From Leishmania infantum JPCM5 (Eukaryota; Euglenozoa; Kinetoplastea; Trypanosomatida; Trypanosomatidae), in NCBI RefSeq assembly GCF_000002875.2, contig NC_009388.2, positions 267,501-331,500 on the forward strand: a stretch of 64,000 nucleotides of DNA. The letters run 5' to 3'. Under the pieces are notes generated by a model. That model saw nothing but the letters and a program-made list of their open reading frames with translations, did no database searches and was not told where the DNA came from. Positions 1-12,007 of the stretch are shown one piece after another (within the stretch, counting starts at the first letter, position 1; every line of letters starts with the position of its first letter). Both the position numbers and the translations under genes were made by a program.

Positions 1-1622
1 TGGCCGTCGTACACGTCGAACTCCGTGCCGCGCCCCGTGGCGCAGTCGCAGTGTTGGAAGGCCTGCAGGAGGTATGGCGCCATTTCGTTAAGGAAGGCGG
101 CCACCACCGGCGACGTAACGCCGCGCTGCGCACGCAACTCGGCGCTTACGAGGGCGGTGCAGTAGGCAGTGATGACCATCACCTGGCATAGCTGCCGCTG
201 CTGCACCGTGCGCGGCGGCGCGCTGTCGCCTGCGTGCAGGTAGGCGTGCACCGCAGCCGACACCACCTGCTCACGACGGGAGAGCTGCCCGTCCTTAGTT
301 AGCGCGAGGGAGGCGTCAGAGAGCGTCGGCAGCGGCACGGCGCGCTCGAGAGCCGCCGCTAACTTTGTGGAGTTCGGCTCGAGCACCAGCGAGCGCGCGA
401 AGTTGCCGCTGCCGACGGTGACGGCGAACACCACGACGGCGTTCTCGCGGGTGATGATGCGGGAGGAGTAGGCAACCTTGATGCGCCGCGCCGTGGCCCA
501 CGTGAGGAAGCAGTGATAGTAGAAGGCCACCGTGTCGCCGTGGCTCTCGTCGTCGACGAGGCTTCGGTAGGGGCGCTTCAGCTCCATCGTCTGGTCCTCT
601 ATGACACGCTGCTTCAGCTCGAGCTTCTCTTCGTCCGTCAACGGCGTCACGCTTGCCGCAGAGGCAGGCGCGCCTTCCTCGCCGATGCCCCCCTCGTTCT
701 CGAAGCGCAGCAGCTCCTCCTCAGTGTGGTTGTGGAAGAGGTGCTGCAGCTCCGTCTCGTGGCCAAGCTGCTCGCCATCGGACATGAGGAGAAACTCCGG
801 CTCGTACTTGCTCACGTAGGCCGCGAACTCCTCGCAGTGGAAGCTGTCGAAGGTATCCACCACAAGGCGGCTGTCGGGGTTCGTCGCGGCGACGGCCGTC
901 AGCGTCTCGCGCAGCGCTTCGCGGATGAAGAGTTTCTGCGGCGTCGGCTCCCAGAACCACGCTGTGTGGCGGAAGAAGACAATGTGGAAGTGGCCGCCAC
1001 GCGACTGCAGCCCGCGCAGAAGCGCCTGGGCGTTGTGGAGCACGTGCAGCGGCTGCATGAGGTCCCAGTCAACGTGCGGCGACGACAGCGCCGCCATGAG
1101 CAGCGAGTCGCCGTCGATGAAGAACTTCTCCATGGCGCTCAGGTGAACAAACATGTCGAACTGGCGAGGGCGGGCCATGGCGTAGTGGAAGTCGACGGCC
1201 ACCTCCGTCAGCGTCTTGTCGATGCACACGAGGGCGGCTGGCTGACCAGCGAACGTTGCCAGGAATTTCCACGCCATGCGGCACTCATCGGGGCTCTGCA
1301 GGGAGTCGATCTGGCCCACCGCTGCAGCTCTCGCGGCGACGGCGGCGCCTCCCTGATCCTGCCCCGCCTTATCAGCCGCAGCCCACCGCAGCACCGCATT
1401 GCACGTCCGCAGCAACGCCGTCGTCTCGTGCACGGGCTTCACCGTCGATGGGCTCGCGTTGCTCGCGGCGGTGGCCTCGCTGCTGCTTGGGCAGAGCAGA
1501 GAACGCTCCTGGAACAACTGCTTGATGGGCAGCGACGCGCTGATCTCAACGGTGGAGTCGAAGTCCGGCTGGCCATTGGCGTCCACGAAAAGCTGGTTCA
1601 ACTCGCGGTAGTGCGACGACAT
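1..1622 (-). CDS. Probable DDX60-like SKI2-family helicase, N-terminal part (partial)
   Basis: The minus-strand frame is open from an ATG at 1622 to the window edge, about 540 codons, with an in-frame TGA just upstream (1647-1649). The protein begins MSSHYRELNQLFVDANG. Residues about 165-175 read FFIDGDSLLMAAL, followed by LHVLHNAQALLRGL and then GGHFHIVFFRHTAW near residues 200-215. This order (an acidic DGD strand, a helix, then a strand ending in VFF) resembles the PIN-like N-terminal domain of DDX60-type helicases of the SKI2 family. Those are large cytoplasmic RNA helicases. The helicase motifs themselves would lie left of the window and are not visible, so the family call is inference from the N-terminal domain only. 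It is the most downstream gene seen in the minus-strand unit. An unrelated PIN/NYN-like protein is the main alternative. Confidence 0.5.
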   Translation of the reverse strand, partial: MSSHYRELNQLFVDANGQPDFDSTVEISASLPIKQLFQERSLLCPSSSEATAASNASPSTVKPVHETTALLRTCNAVLRWAAADKAGQDQGGAAVAARAAAVGQIDSLQSPDECRMAWKFLATFAGQPAALVCIDKTLTEVAVDFHYAMARPRQFDMFVHLSAMEKFFIDGDSLLMAALSSPHVDWDLMQPLHVLHNAQALLRGLQSRGGHFHIVFFRHTAWFWEPTPQKLFIREALRETLTAVAATNPDSRLVVDTFDSFHCEEFAAYVSKYEPEFLLMSDGEQLGHETELQHLFHNHTEEELLRFENEGGIGEEGAPASAASVTPLTDEEKLELKQRVIEDQTMELKRPYRSLVDDESHGDTVAFYYHCFLTWATARRIKVAYSSRIITRENAVVVFAVTVGSGNFARSLVLEPNSTKLAAALERAVPLPTLSDASLALTKDGQLSRREQVVSAAVHAYLHAGDSAPPRTVQQRQLCQVMVITAYCTALVSAELRAQRGVTSPVVAAFLNEMAPYLLQAFQHCDCATGRGTEFDVYDG

Positions 1623-2435
1623 CTTCTTTTCGCTGTGCCGTGTGTTTCACCGAACTCGTCACGCAGGCTCGCCGTCGCACAGGCCGCAGAGGAGCGGGGC
1701 GTCGCCACGGACGAGGGAGCTGTATGGGATGGGATGGGATGGGGTGTGGATGGGGCGTGGATGCGGTGGGGGCAATGACACAATGAAAAGGCTGCGCAAG
1801 AGGGAGAAGAAGAGGGATGGGGTCAGACGTCACGTGTGTGACAGATGGGCCTCACGGCAGGCGTGAGGAGCGGCACGACCGCTCAAAGGCCGCCGCACAC
1901 GCTCCTCCCCTCCTGTCGCCCCACTTCGTGCGCCACCGCAAGAGGACGCAAGAACAGGAACAGCCGCATGCCCCACAACACGGCACCGCGGTTGGCCGGC
2001 CGTTGTGGTGCACGTGCAATCCGTCGTCGCCTCACGCGCGATGCGTGCACGGCGTCATCACAGACGCGAGTGGTGAAAGATGAAACACGAAGACGAGTGC
2101 GTAGCAGCTCTCTTTGATAGGAACGACGATGACGATGACGATGACGATGACGGCGGTGATGTACCCCCCCCCCCCCACCACCACCACCCCACTATTCACA
2201 GAGATATTTGCGCACACGCATGCCAGCTCAGTGTAGACCGGGGGAAGGAGAGAGGAAGGGGGAACAAGCGGCGGTGGCACATCCGCACAGCCGCGCTGAA
2301 GCTCAGCACACGTAGAGCAGGAGAAAAGAAGAATTACATCAGACACGAGTGCGCGTAGGCGACGGTACCGCGCGGGGCTAGAGTGGCGCAGACGACGGCG
2401 ACACGTACACAGGGTCACGTTCACTGCCGTGATTC
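1623..2435. other. Intergenic spacer with simple repeats
   Basis: No credible gene is seen. The spacer carries a GGGAT-type repeat near 1725-1745, a GATGAC hexamer-like tandem near 2126-2155, and a 13-base C run at 2164-2176 followed by ACC repeats. It must hold the 3' UTR of the beta-helix gene and the 5' UTR of the helicase-like gene. Confidence 0.7.
1792..1822 (-). promoter_or_regulatory. Candidate trans-splicing polypyrimidine tract and AG acceptor
   Basis: On the minus strand a CT-rich tract (plus-strand purine run 1799-1822) is followed by GCGCAG, with the AG at 1793-1792. This is the usual layout of a spliced-leader acceptor. It would give the helicase-like mRNA a 5' UTR of about 170 bases. 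Confidence 0.4.
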
Positions 2436-4601
2436 TCATGGTTGTCCGACGGCACCGTCGACTGCCCCTTCACCGTCGCCGTGCCCATCCGCTGATCCCG
2501 CCGCCCTGCCCAGCGTCAGTTCCTCGCTCTCGACCGCATGCACGCACCCAGAGCCCACACACTCCACCGCCAGCCCCTGAGACAGCGTCCACACCGATGA
2601 GCGGATGAGGGTCAAGTCGCCCTCGTGCTCGACTCGAATCGCGGCTGCAGCGGGGCCGGCCCGCGCGCCGCCGACAACACGGCAGCACGTCAGGGAAGAA
2701 GAGCTGCCACTGCCGAGTATGATGGGCACCATCCCCGTCACGGTGCAGTGCGCCAGCCGCACCTGCGATCGCTGCGACGCGACGATGCTGGCAATGCTTG
2801 CGTACGTGACCTCGGCGAGCGTGTCGCCAGTGGTGCGCAGCATCACACCAGCGTTGCGTGCCAAGATGAGACGAGCAGGTGATAGCTGCGCCGCTGCCGC
2901 CTCACCGCGGCCGGCGAAGCCCAGTGGGTTGCCAGCATCTTCCTTTTCCGCTCCCATCATGGGGTCGCTGCAGACGTTGCCGTCGTGGTTGATCGATTCG
3001 GCACTGTAGGCGCAGTAAGGCCAATCATCCAGTGATGCGCCCACCATGTGCAGCGTGCACTGTGCCCCGTCCACGAGCGAGACAAGCAGCAGCGGAACAG
3101 TGGCAACATCAGCAGCGGCCGCTGCCACGGAGGCACCACGACGCCGCGGCGACGGCGCGGCGGCTAAGAGAGGAGGTGCTGCGTCGGGGGAGAGCGCAGG
3201 GAGGGCCGAGGAGCGGGTCGGGGCTGGGGATGTTGCTGGGCGAGCGGCGCCGGAGGCACCGCCATCGCCTCCTTCGAAGGCGGTGCGGTCATCCTCGTCG
3301 CCGCCCTCGCCGCGCACGACACGCACGTAATCGCAGTGAAGCTTCGCGTACGGCCCCTCACACGCCACGACCGCTGAGACGAGCTGCCCGGTGCGTCGAG
3401 CGCCGAGGCACGGTTGTGGGGAGAGCGAGGCGTCCACGATGCAGTCCGTGAGGTTCAGCACACCTTGCTGGCAAACGTGTACACCAGGCGGCTGACGCAC
3501 CAGGTGGTGCAGGACGCACACCGAGGGGAGAGCTGCCCAGCCGTCTGCGGCTCTGGCAGAAGCAGCGGCGACGGCGCGACCGGCCGCCAAGGATGCCTTG
3601 ATGGCGGCGGCGGTGGCGAGGAGCGGGGAGGCATACGCACTGTCGCCGCCGTGTTCCCCAGTCGAGGTCGTGCCGTCAGATGAGTTGCTGCTGTCTGTGT
3701 GACGGTGCTGCGCTGGCGAGTTGCATACCTCCTGCCCCGTCCGTGGGCTGCATCGCGCTCTCGTCGCGGTCACGTTGCCAGCGCTGTTCCTCTCCGTGTC
3801 CATCGCCCCGTCCTCGTCGTCCGTCGCTGTCGCCGTCGTCGCGTCGTCATCGTGCTCCTTCCCGCTATTTCGCGCACGGTCGGCGCGGCTGCACTCGGCG
3901 AAGAGCCGCGGGAGATGATTCGTGGGCCGCAGCACGACGCGCTCCATCGTGCACGTTCCGCGCACCACGCAGCTGCCGCAGATGGTCGGGCGGACGGGCG
4001 GAAAGACAGAGGTGATGGCTAGTGCGCCTGACGTAGGCGCGGCAGCGCCACTGGCGGAAGGCGACAGTGAAAAGGACCGACGTTCCGCTACGCCGGCTGC
4101 CGTGCTGCCAGGCTCCGGCCCGGCCCCGTTCGCGCCCACCGTGGCAACGGGCATCGTCAACGTGTTCAGTCGGAAGGGCAACGGAGCACCGAGGCATGTC
4201 TCCCAGTAAAGCCACTTCAAGCGGCGCCGAAGGGCACTTGTCAGCGGCACGATGCGGCGGCCGCCGACCTCGTCATCGTCGTCTCCCACCAGAGGCGCAG
4301 CGCCACCGCCGCCGATGGCGACCGGCGACGCTGTGGCTGCCGTGGCGGAGCTGGGCGAGACCGCTGACCTCGTCTCGCCGCGCCAGCGCGACGAGGCATC
4401 AGACGAGAGGCGCTGCGCTTTATCAGCGACGCGCGATGGGGGGTGCCGCGGTGTTGGTGAGGCGCCAGCAGCTGTGGCCGGGGACATCGCTGTTCCTCCG
4501 GCGACAGTGGTGGCGCCGGGCATCGATCCTGTCCCGAGCGATCGCGCTCTCGCACCGCTAAGCACTGCATCACAGCCGCTGCTGTCTTCCGCAACGGACT
4601 C

Positions 4602-4640
<39 letters not shown>

Positions 4641-7553
4641 GTCGTTCGGGTCACGTCGCCCTGCCCACTGGTGGGTCACGCGCCACGGCACTGCTACGAT
4701 GTACGAAGCCAGACGCCGCAAGCGCCGTACCGCCGCGGACACCGCGGCGCCGGGGCCATGTCTCCGCAGAATGTTCCCCAGCCCGCCACTGCCTCTTGCT
4801 CCGCGATCCACCCCTTCGTCGGAGCTGTCCACAGCAAGGCTGTCGTCATCGTCGCCCGTCTCGTCACCTTCGGCGTTTTGGATGATACGGCACACGCCTC
4901 CGACGTGCACGACCACTGCGTACTGCTGCGCGCAGCGGAGAAGCGCGTTGGCGAGCGTCAGATGTGCGCCGTAGAAGACGTTCACGCCGACCAGGCTGCA
5001 GTCATACACGATACACTTGCCAATGAAGCCCGTCGCACCGTCGCCGCAGGTGACGCCGCAGCGAGCGCCACCACCGAGCACCGCCTGCGGCAGGTGCGCC
5101 GTTGCCTCGTCGAGGGCGATGCAGGCAGGTAGCAGGTCCGATACGTTCGCCGCATCTTCGGGGCTGCACAGTGACGTAGTCGACGCCGTGGACATCGGCG
5201 GCTGCTGCTGTTGCGTCTTCGACAGCTGAAGGAAGGTTGCTGAGCGGATGCTACTGCCTGGCGCTGGCATGGCAGCAGCAGTGACATCCGCCGACGACCC
5301 CGGCGCGGCGTGCTTCAGCGCGTGAATATCTAGCACGCAGTCCGGGTCGGCCTCGCAGTGCGCCCCGTCGTACAGGTACATGCCGATGCGCGAGAAGCCG
5401 TAGATCTTCACGTGGCCCTGCAGCGACAGCACACCGCTGCGGCACTCTATTCCGTACTTCTTCGCCATGTAGCTGCCGCGCCGCACGACGCAGTGCGCGT
5501 GGGATAGAACATACACACCGACGTGGTTGCTGCCGGCGCTGCACTTGGTCAGCTGCAGCGCGCCGCCGTCGGAGGTGAAGCCGTTGACGACGTGCTTGGC
5601 CGTGCAGTGGTGTGCATCCAGCAGTGTCTCCGGGCCGAGGGAGGCAAAGCCGAACGTGACGCAGCGCACTTCGGTGTCCTGCGCGTGGCACTGGCTGCCA
5701 GACCACACCTTTACTCCTGAGGTGCGCACGGCTGGTGCAACGCGACCCGCGGACGACGGCGCCGATGGCGGGGTGGCGGTTGTCGGGGTTGTCGTAGCCG
5801 CCGGAGCAGCGGCGCGTGTGGCCTCGCCCCTTCCGTCCTCGCCGCCTTCGTCCCGGTGGGGCACTGTGTCGCCTTGCTGTTCCGCGAGGAGCAACGCGGA
5901 TGCGGGAAGTCGATTGCGGCTGTGCGCATGGCCAGCGTCGCTGTCGCTGGTGCACAGCACCAGCTCCTCTGCGAGGCCGACGTCGAGGTGGAGGTGGCGA
6001 GTCCATAGGCCAGCCATACCCGCCGCATCGCCCTTGTTCGTCGAGCTGCCGCGCCTTCCCTCATTCGTTTCTCTTACCGCGGCTGCTGCCCCGGCCGCAC
6101 CGCCGTTGCCGGGCCGATGGAACACATAGCTTGCCGCATCCGTGGGGGACATGTCCACGAGGCACTTGCTCAGCCGCAGGGTGCTGCCGTTGTACGCGTT
6201 GAAGCCGCTGTCGCGGCCGCGCAGCACGGTGATGCCGGTGCACTCTACCTCGCTTGACTGGATTTCCACGCCGTAGACGTCGCCACAGAAGACTGCCGGG
6301 ACGCCGCCGCAGATGAGCGGCGGCGGTGTGCGTCCGCAGGAGCTGACGCCGACCACGTGCGGCGTGCTGTCGGCCTCCACGCGAGAGCCGTTCAGGGCGA
6401 AGAGGCCCACGTGGGACGTGTCCGCGCCGCAGTGTCGTAGTCGGCACTGCGAGTGGTCGATCGTGTAGCCGTTGATGGCGTTCACCACCAGGCACTCCTG
6501 CAGCTCTGCCTGCGCCGACTGGATGGCCGCAAAGCCGAAGCCGTAGCCCGCCATGAGGCACCGCCGAGCCTTGAGGCTGGCGTGCACGACCTTGACACCA
6601 CAGGAGCGCTGCCGCGGCGACCCCGACCGCAGCTGACCGTCAGAGGTGCCGTCCGCGCCGGTCAACGCGCGGCGACCCGTCAGCTTCAGCGCAGCAGTCG
6701 AGGCAGCCGCGGCTGGCGACTCCGCGGACCCGAGGGCGGCTGCCACTGTCGCGGCCGCCGCACTGGCGGCCTCTTCGGCCTCTGCCGTTGACCACAAGAC
6801 GCATTCCTCCAGCTCCACGGCACTGTTCTCGTAGGCGTAGACGGAGGTGTCGTGCGCGTTCATCAGCATCACTCCGGTTGCCTTGAGCGCGGCGTCGCGC
6901 ACTTCGAGGCTGAATCGACCACCGAAGAAGCCGAGCGTCTGCTGCGGCGATGACATCCCGATCGCAGTCTGCGAGCGACGGTGCGGTGCGTGGCTCGCCG
7001 TGGTGGTCACTGGCGCAGCGTCGCTCAGCGTGTCGGAGCGAGGGAGCTGCTCTGCGTAGTGACGCCGTGCGAGAAGCGCGACACGAGCGGTGCGCTCCGC
7101 AATGGCTGCCGCAGAGGTCCACAAGGACTCCGTCTCTGTGATGGCCGGTGGCACCACACCGCCTCCTCTCGTCTCTTGGTGCTTCTGCCGCAACGCCTCC
7201 GTCACAGCGCGGCGTGCCGTCTCGTGCGCCTCGCCGAGCAGGCTGCACCGCCGTGGGAAGCTGCCACAGCTGTCGTCGGTGAGTATGCACTTGGCCTTGC
7301 GCAGCACGAAGGCGCCAACGTGGTTCGTGTCCGCCGAGCAGCCGTCCAGCGTGGCCGCGGAGGCGTCGACGGTGAAGCCGTTCACGACATCCTCGGCGTG
7401 GCAGCGGTAGAAGTGGGCCACCGAGTGCGCGATCACACAGAAGGCAAAGTAGAGATGCCGCGCCGCGCAGTAGCGGGCGGTGAGGGTGCCGCCGAGCTCG
7501 ACGTTAAGGCCGGTGCAGCGCGTCGTGTCGTTGACGTGTATCGGAGGTGGTGG

Positions 7554-7584
<31 letters not shown>

Positions 7585-10500
7585 CCACTGCGGCCGCTGG
7601 CGGTGTCATGGCTACTTTCGGTGTCCACGTCGTCAGCCGCAGCCTCTTGTGCTGCTGCTGCTGCTTCCGCGGACAGCACGGCACTCGTTGCCGCAGCGGT
7701 GGTCGTTGGACTGCCTTCGAAGAAGCAGTGCTCCAAGTAAGCACGGCACCCTTGCACGCTGACGGCGCTGGAGATGGCGGCTGTGACGGTGCAGTACGCC
7801 ATGTCGACAATGGCGTTCTGCTCGGCAAAGATGGTGCGCTCCGTATTGCGGCCGGGGTGGATGGCGCAGCGGACAAGCCGCAGGCGGGCTTGATTTGAGA
7901 CGAGTATCAGCGAGCGCAGGACTGCCATCATGGCTGCAAGAGACGGTGCGACGGCTGCTGCTGCCGCCGCCGCTTTTCCTTCATCGCCACTGTCCTCTCC
8001 GTTGCCGCTGACGCTAGCGACTTCATCGCTGCCCTCATCCTCGTCGCGGTCACAGCTCGCAGTGCTGGGCTCGCCACTGCGCTTCTCAGTCTTCGCCTCT
8101 TGAGTGCTGCGTCGCCACCCACGCGTCGCCGCCGCAGCTGCTGCCGCGTGCAAGTTGGGCATCAGCCGGTAGACGTGCGTGTCTTCCGACATCTCAACCC
8201 GAGAGGAGTCCAGTACGAGCACGCACTCCTTGCGTTGCGCGTAGAAGAGGGCCGGAGGCGGTGGCGGCGGCGGCGGCCTCGCCGCATCGTCGGCGCCTGG
8301 AGAGGCTGTGGAGGAGGAGCGCTGACGTGGCGCGCCACGTCCAGCACCACGACAACGGTCGGACGACCCCCTGCGGTACGGCGGTTGCCGCAGCAGCAGT
8401 CGATCATCCGGCATCAGCGCCAGGTGAGAGCGCGACACCTGCACACTCGCCAGCTCCTCCGTGGTCAGGGAGCCGACGAAGACGCAGTTGTCGAGCACGA
8501 GGTTGCCAAAGACATGGAGGTGGCCGTAAAGGTACATGTTGCTGCAGTGCAGCGTGAGGCCACGGGGCAGGCGGCACGTGTGGATTTCGCCCGTCGGGGA
8601 CGGTGCCGTCGATGACTGCAGCGAAAAGCGAAGCGATGGCCGTTGCGTCGTCGAGGTACTGCCGAGCTTTCGAGCCGCGGTGGCGGAGACCCGCACGTTG
8701 CGCAGCACGCAGGCCACCCGCGCTTGTTGAACGTTGTCGCCGGCGTCGCCAATGAGGTGGACCTCGAAAGGAAGGGGCACCGCTGCGCTGTCGGCGGCAC
8801 CGCGCTCGCATGACACGCCCGCCTCTGCGAGCCGCAACACCTGCGTGGCCTGAGACTCTTCCGCACTCGACGTGGCCGGAATGCCGCCCACTGCCGTTGA
8901 AGATCCGCTGATGGAGGGTGGTGGCGGCGGCGGCGGCGGTAGCGTCAATGGAATCCACAGCTCGGCGACGCGTTGCTGCAGCGGCTGCGCTTTCTCACAG
9001 CTCGCCGCTGCCGCTGTGTGCGGGTGTGTGGGCGCGTAGGCAACATGCCAAATCGCCGGCGGACGCGCACGCAACACGCGCTCGGCGTTCATGACAGGCG
9101 CGAAGATCGACGTTGAAGCCGCCGACGACGACGGCGGTGGGGTCGCTGTCATTGTCGACGGGGTGCGCTGCTGTAGCGGAGCAGGCAACGACGAGAACGC
9201 GCTGCCACCGTACTCCGGGCTCGCACCAACGCGGTCTCTGCCAGCAGGCGTATCGGGTGTCGTGCTGTCCTCCGCGCTGTACTTGTCATCCCCCGCGGCG
9301 GTGGCCGAGACGACGGTCTGCTGCACCCCCCGCACACCGGACTGGAACAGTCGCACGCCTTCCGCGTCCGCGAGGAGGGCGGGCGAGTCGAGCAGCATTA
9401 CGACCGGCTTGGCTGTCGCTGCTGTTGGGTGTGGTTGCTGCTGTGCCAGCGTGGGGCAGAGCGGAGGCGGCGGGGACACCGGCGACGGCTCCAATGGGGG
9501 AGCGTAAGTGGCCACGAGCGCGTCGTACACGGCGGTGTTAAGATGCGACACGTCACGCAACACGTGCGGCGCCAGTGTGCCGCTGCCGCCACGACCGTGT
9601 CCGGTCGCGAACTCCATGAGCGACGGCGTCGTGGTGGCGGTCTGCGCACCGTGCGGCGAGGCTGAGGGCCTGACTGAGTCGGACCCGGTGGCGGCGACGG
9701 CGCTGCCGCTGCCAAAGTACATGTCGAGGTGATCTCGTTGCACCGTGCCGCCGCCGGTAGCCGCTGCGGCTGCCATGTTGGGGTTCGCGGAGGCGCTGAG
9801 GCCGCCCCTCAACTCCGAGGGGGCGGGCAGCGACGGCATGCCATCGCGCGCGGCACTCGCAGACTCTGAGAAAGGACCAACGTAGCGACGGAACAGGTGC
9901 GGATGCGCGCGACGGATGTACTCCATGCCGAGCTGATGCTCTTCCTCCGAGTAGGCGCCTGCAAACGTTGATGAGCCACCGCCACCGACACCCCACGCCG
10001 CGACAGTCTCGCGGAGGTTTTCCATCCGCTCCGCGTCATCGACGGACACGCGGCCGTCACCGGCAAAGGGGTTGAGTGTCTCGAAAAGTGCGATCAGCAG
10101 AAGCACCATGTTCTCAGGTGTCAGCTCCCAGTCCTGGGACATGAGCTCGAGGGAGCAGAGGGCGCCGTGGTGGATGAAGGACGCGATGAGACGCGGCGAC
10201 ACGACGAAGACGAGCGGCATGCGTGCACGACGACGACTGCCGCCCGTAGCGGCAGCGGGCGGAGGAGGGGACGCGAAGGCACTCGTCTGCAGCTTCGCCA
10301 GAGGTTGCGACAGGTCGCTGACGCGAGAAACTGCCACGCCGGCGCCATCGGCATCCTCGGGTAGCGCCATGTGCCCCTCGGACGTCAACGGCGGCCGCCT
10401 CGCCTCGCCGAAGCCCACGAGGCGACATTGGAAGTCGTTGTACGGCTGTGGGGTGGTTGCGGTGGGCACGCTGTTGGCATCGTCGTCGTTCTCCTGCTGC

Positions 10501-11117
10501 TGCGTGCTTCGGTCACTGGTACGCGTGCCGTTGCTGCCGTCTCGAGAGCTGGCCACTGCACTTGGGGCCACCTCGCAGCCCCCACTGCGCTCTGCGGCCG
10601 CTCGCACCTTGTCTCCTGCACCGGAAGAGGTGAGCGAGGAAGATGGCTGCGCTGGTGGTGCTGGCGAGCTCGTCGTCGTCGTGTCGTGCCGATGCACATG
10701 TGGTGACGATGTTGCGGCAGCAGATTGTGGCGCTGCATCAGCGGCGTGGATAGCAGCTGCGCTCAGCTTTGTGGTCATCGCCGCGGCGGCGAGCATCGTT
10801 GCCGACGCGCTCGGCTCCGTGTGTCGTGAAGGACGCCGATGCCGCGATCCCGCGCCACCGACGCCCGCGCTTACACCCCATGCACCTCCTGCGGCGCTGT
10901 CCTCGCTGTCGACATCTTCGTTGAAGACGAGCTCGAGCGACACGTAGAAGTCGGCGTTGTTCTCATCCTTGTAGAGCAGCTGCACGAACCACCTCGTCAG
11001 GTCATCATCGTCGATGAGTGTGATTTGCGAGATGCCATGAGGCACGTTTCGGCCGCTGTTGCGCTTCAAGTACACATACAACCTCTGTAGAAGCTGTATG
11101 TACTCCTTCGTGGGCAT
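2436..11117 (-). CDS. UBE2Q-like ubiquitin-conjugating fold fused to parallel beta-helix repeats
   Basis: The protein has 2893 residues from the ATG at 11117 (MPTKEYIQLLQ); the frame is open further upstream but has no ATG there. Residues 1 to about 75 (LTRWFVQLLYKDENNADFY) and about 300-400 together read like a UBC fold of the UBE2Q type. The key block is FVVSPRLIASFIHHGALC, with a Cys at residue 321 where E2 enzymes carry the catalytic Cys, followed by LELMSQDW and a helix LLLIALFETLNP. A low-complexity insert of roughly 200 residues splits the fold. From about residue 840 to the C terminus there are many short beta-strand coils typical of right-handed parallel beta-helix proteins, including three copies of a VNGF/YT-D-NHVG module. 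Poly-Ala (4602-4638) and poly-Gln (7553-7580) runs interrupt it. Inference: a membrane-free ubiquitin-system protein whose beta-helix could recognise a target. Whether it is active is unknown. Confidence 0.75.
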
Positions 11118-12007
11118 CGGTGCTGCCGCTGCTGCTGCTGCGGAGTCGGTGTGGGGGTAGGAAGGGCACGATGCTGCAGCCAGCGGAGGGAGAGACGGAG
11201 AGAGATGAAAGATGGGCGACACACGCCTGATGATGATGATGCGTGCGCAGCAGCGATGACAACAGGAGCGAGGAAGAGGGTGGCGGTGGTGGTACTGGTA
11301 GACGATGGATGATCTGCATCGCGATCAAGGCAGGCCCACATACAGAGAGGCACGGACACACCACGGACGGTGGCAGACCAAAGAACACGAGAGGAGCGGC
11401 AAGCGCTGGAAGCGGGGATGCGAAGGCGCACCTCGAGAGCGAAGAGTCATGCTGGGGGTGGCTGTACATGACCGACGCACACAGGCAGAGAAGAGTGGCA
11501 GCAACAAGCTACGGGCACAGCCGAAAGAGGCGGCACTGACAGGGGAGGGCGGAGGAGTCCGTTGGCCAAGGGCTCTCGTTCTCAGCGCTTTCTGGAAGTG
11601 AAAGGACTTGGCCCTACCGCACATGGGCGTTGGAGGAAGAAAAGAGGGAGAAGGGGGAGGGGCAAGCGCATCGCATGCGACTTGGAAGACTCGCAGCTGC
11701 GTGACTGTCCGACGCGCACGCACGCACAGAGAGAGAGGGGGGGAGGGAGGGATGGAAACACGCACCTCTGCGCCTGCGTGTTCGTGCCGCGTGTGCGTGT
11801 GACTGGGGCAGAGCCGGAGATCTGAGGCGGCATCACCTCCCAAGGCGAAGGGAGCACGTCGAAGGGATGTGCCACGCACGCATAGGCATACAACAGGCAA
11901 GACACGATGCACCGTCTGTCTGCGTCCTTCTCTCTTTTCCCATGCGCCCTCGACAGGCGGCACTTTCTTCGTGAGCTCACTGGCACAGAGATGCGCACAC
12001 GTGTGCA
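11118..12007. other. Intergenic spacer, no gene seen
   Basis: This spacer holds the 3' UTR of the YbaK-type gene and the 5' UTR of the E2/beta-helix gene. It is rich in purine runs on the plus strand (CT-rich on the transcribed sense strand). I see no coding frame with trypanosomatid-like composition and no RNA gene. Confidence 0.7.
11174..11212 (-). promoter_or_regulatory. Candidate polypyrimidine tract and splice acceptor
   Basis: On the minus strand a CT-rich tract of about 30 bases ends before GCTGGCTGCAG, with the AG at 11175-11174. The resulting 5' UTR would be about 56 bases, which supports the start at 11117 over any upstream start. Confidence 0.45.

Noticed and set aside
513..1778. 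Plus-strand open frame of 421 codons
   Set aside because: It is antisense to the helicase-like gene, which has a coherent protein on the minus strand. The plus-strand peptide is a composition artefact.
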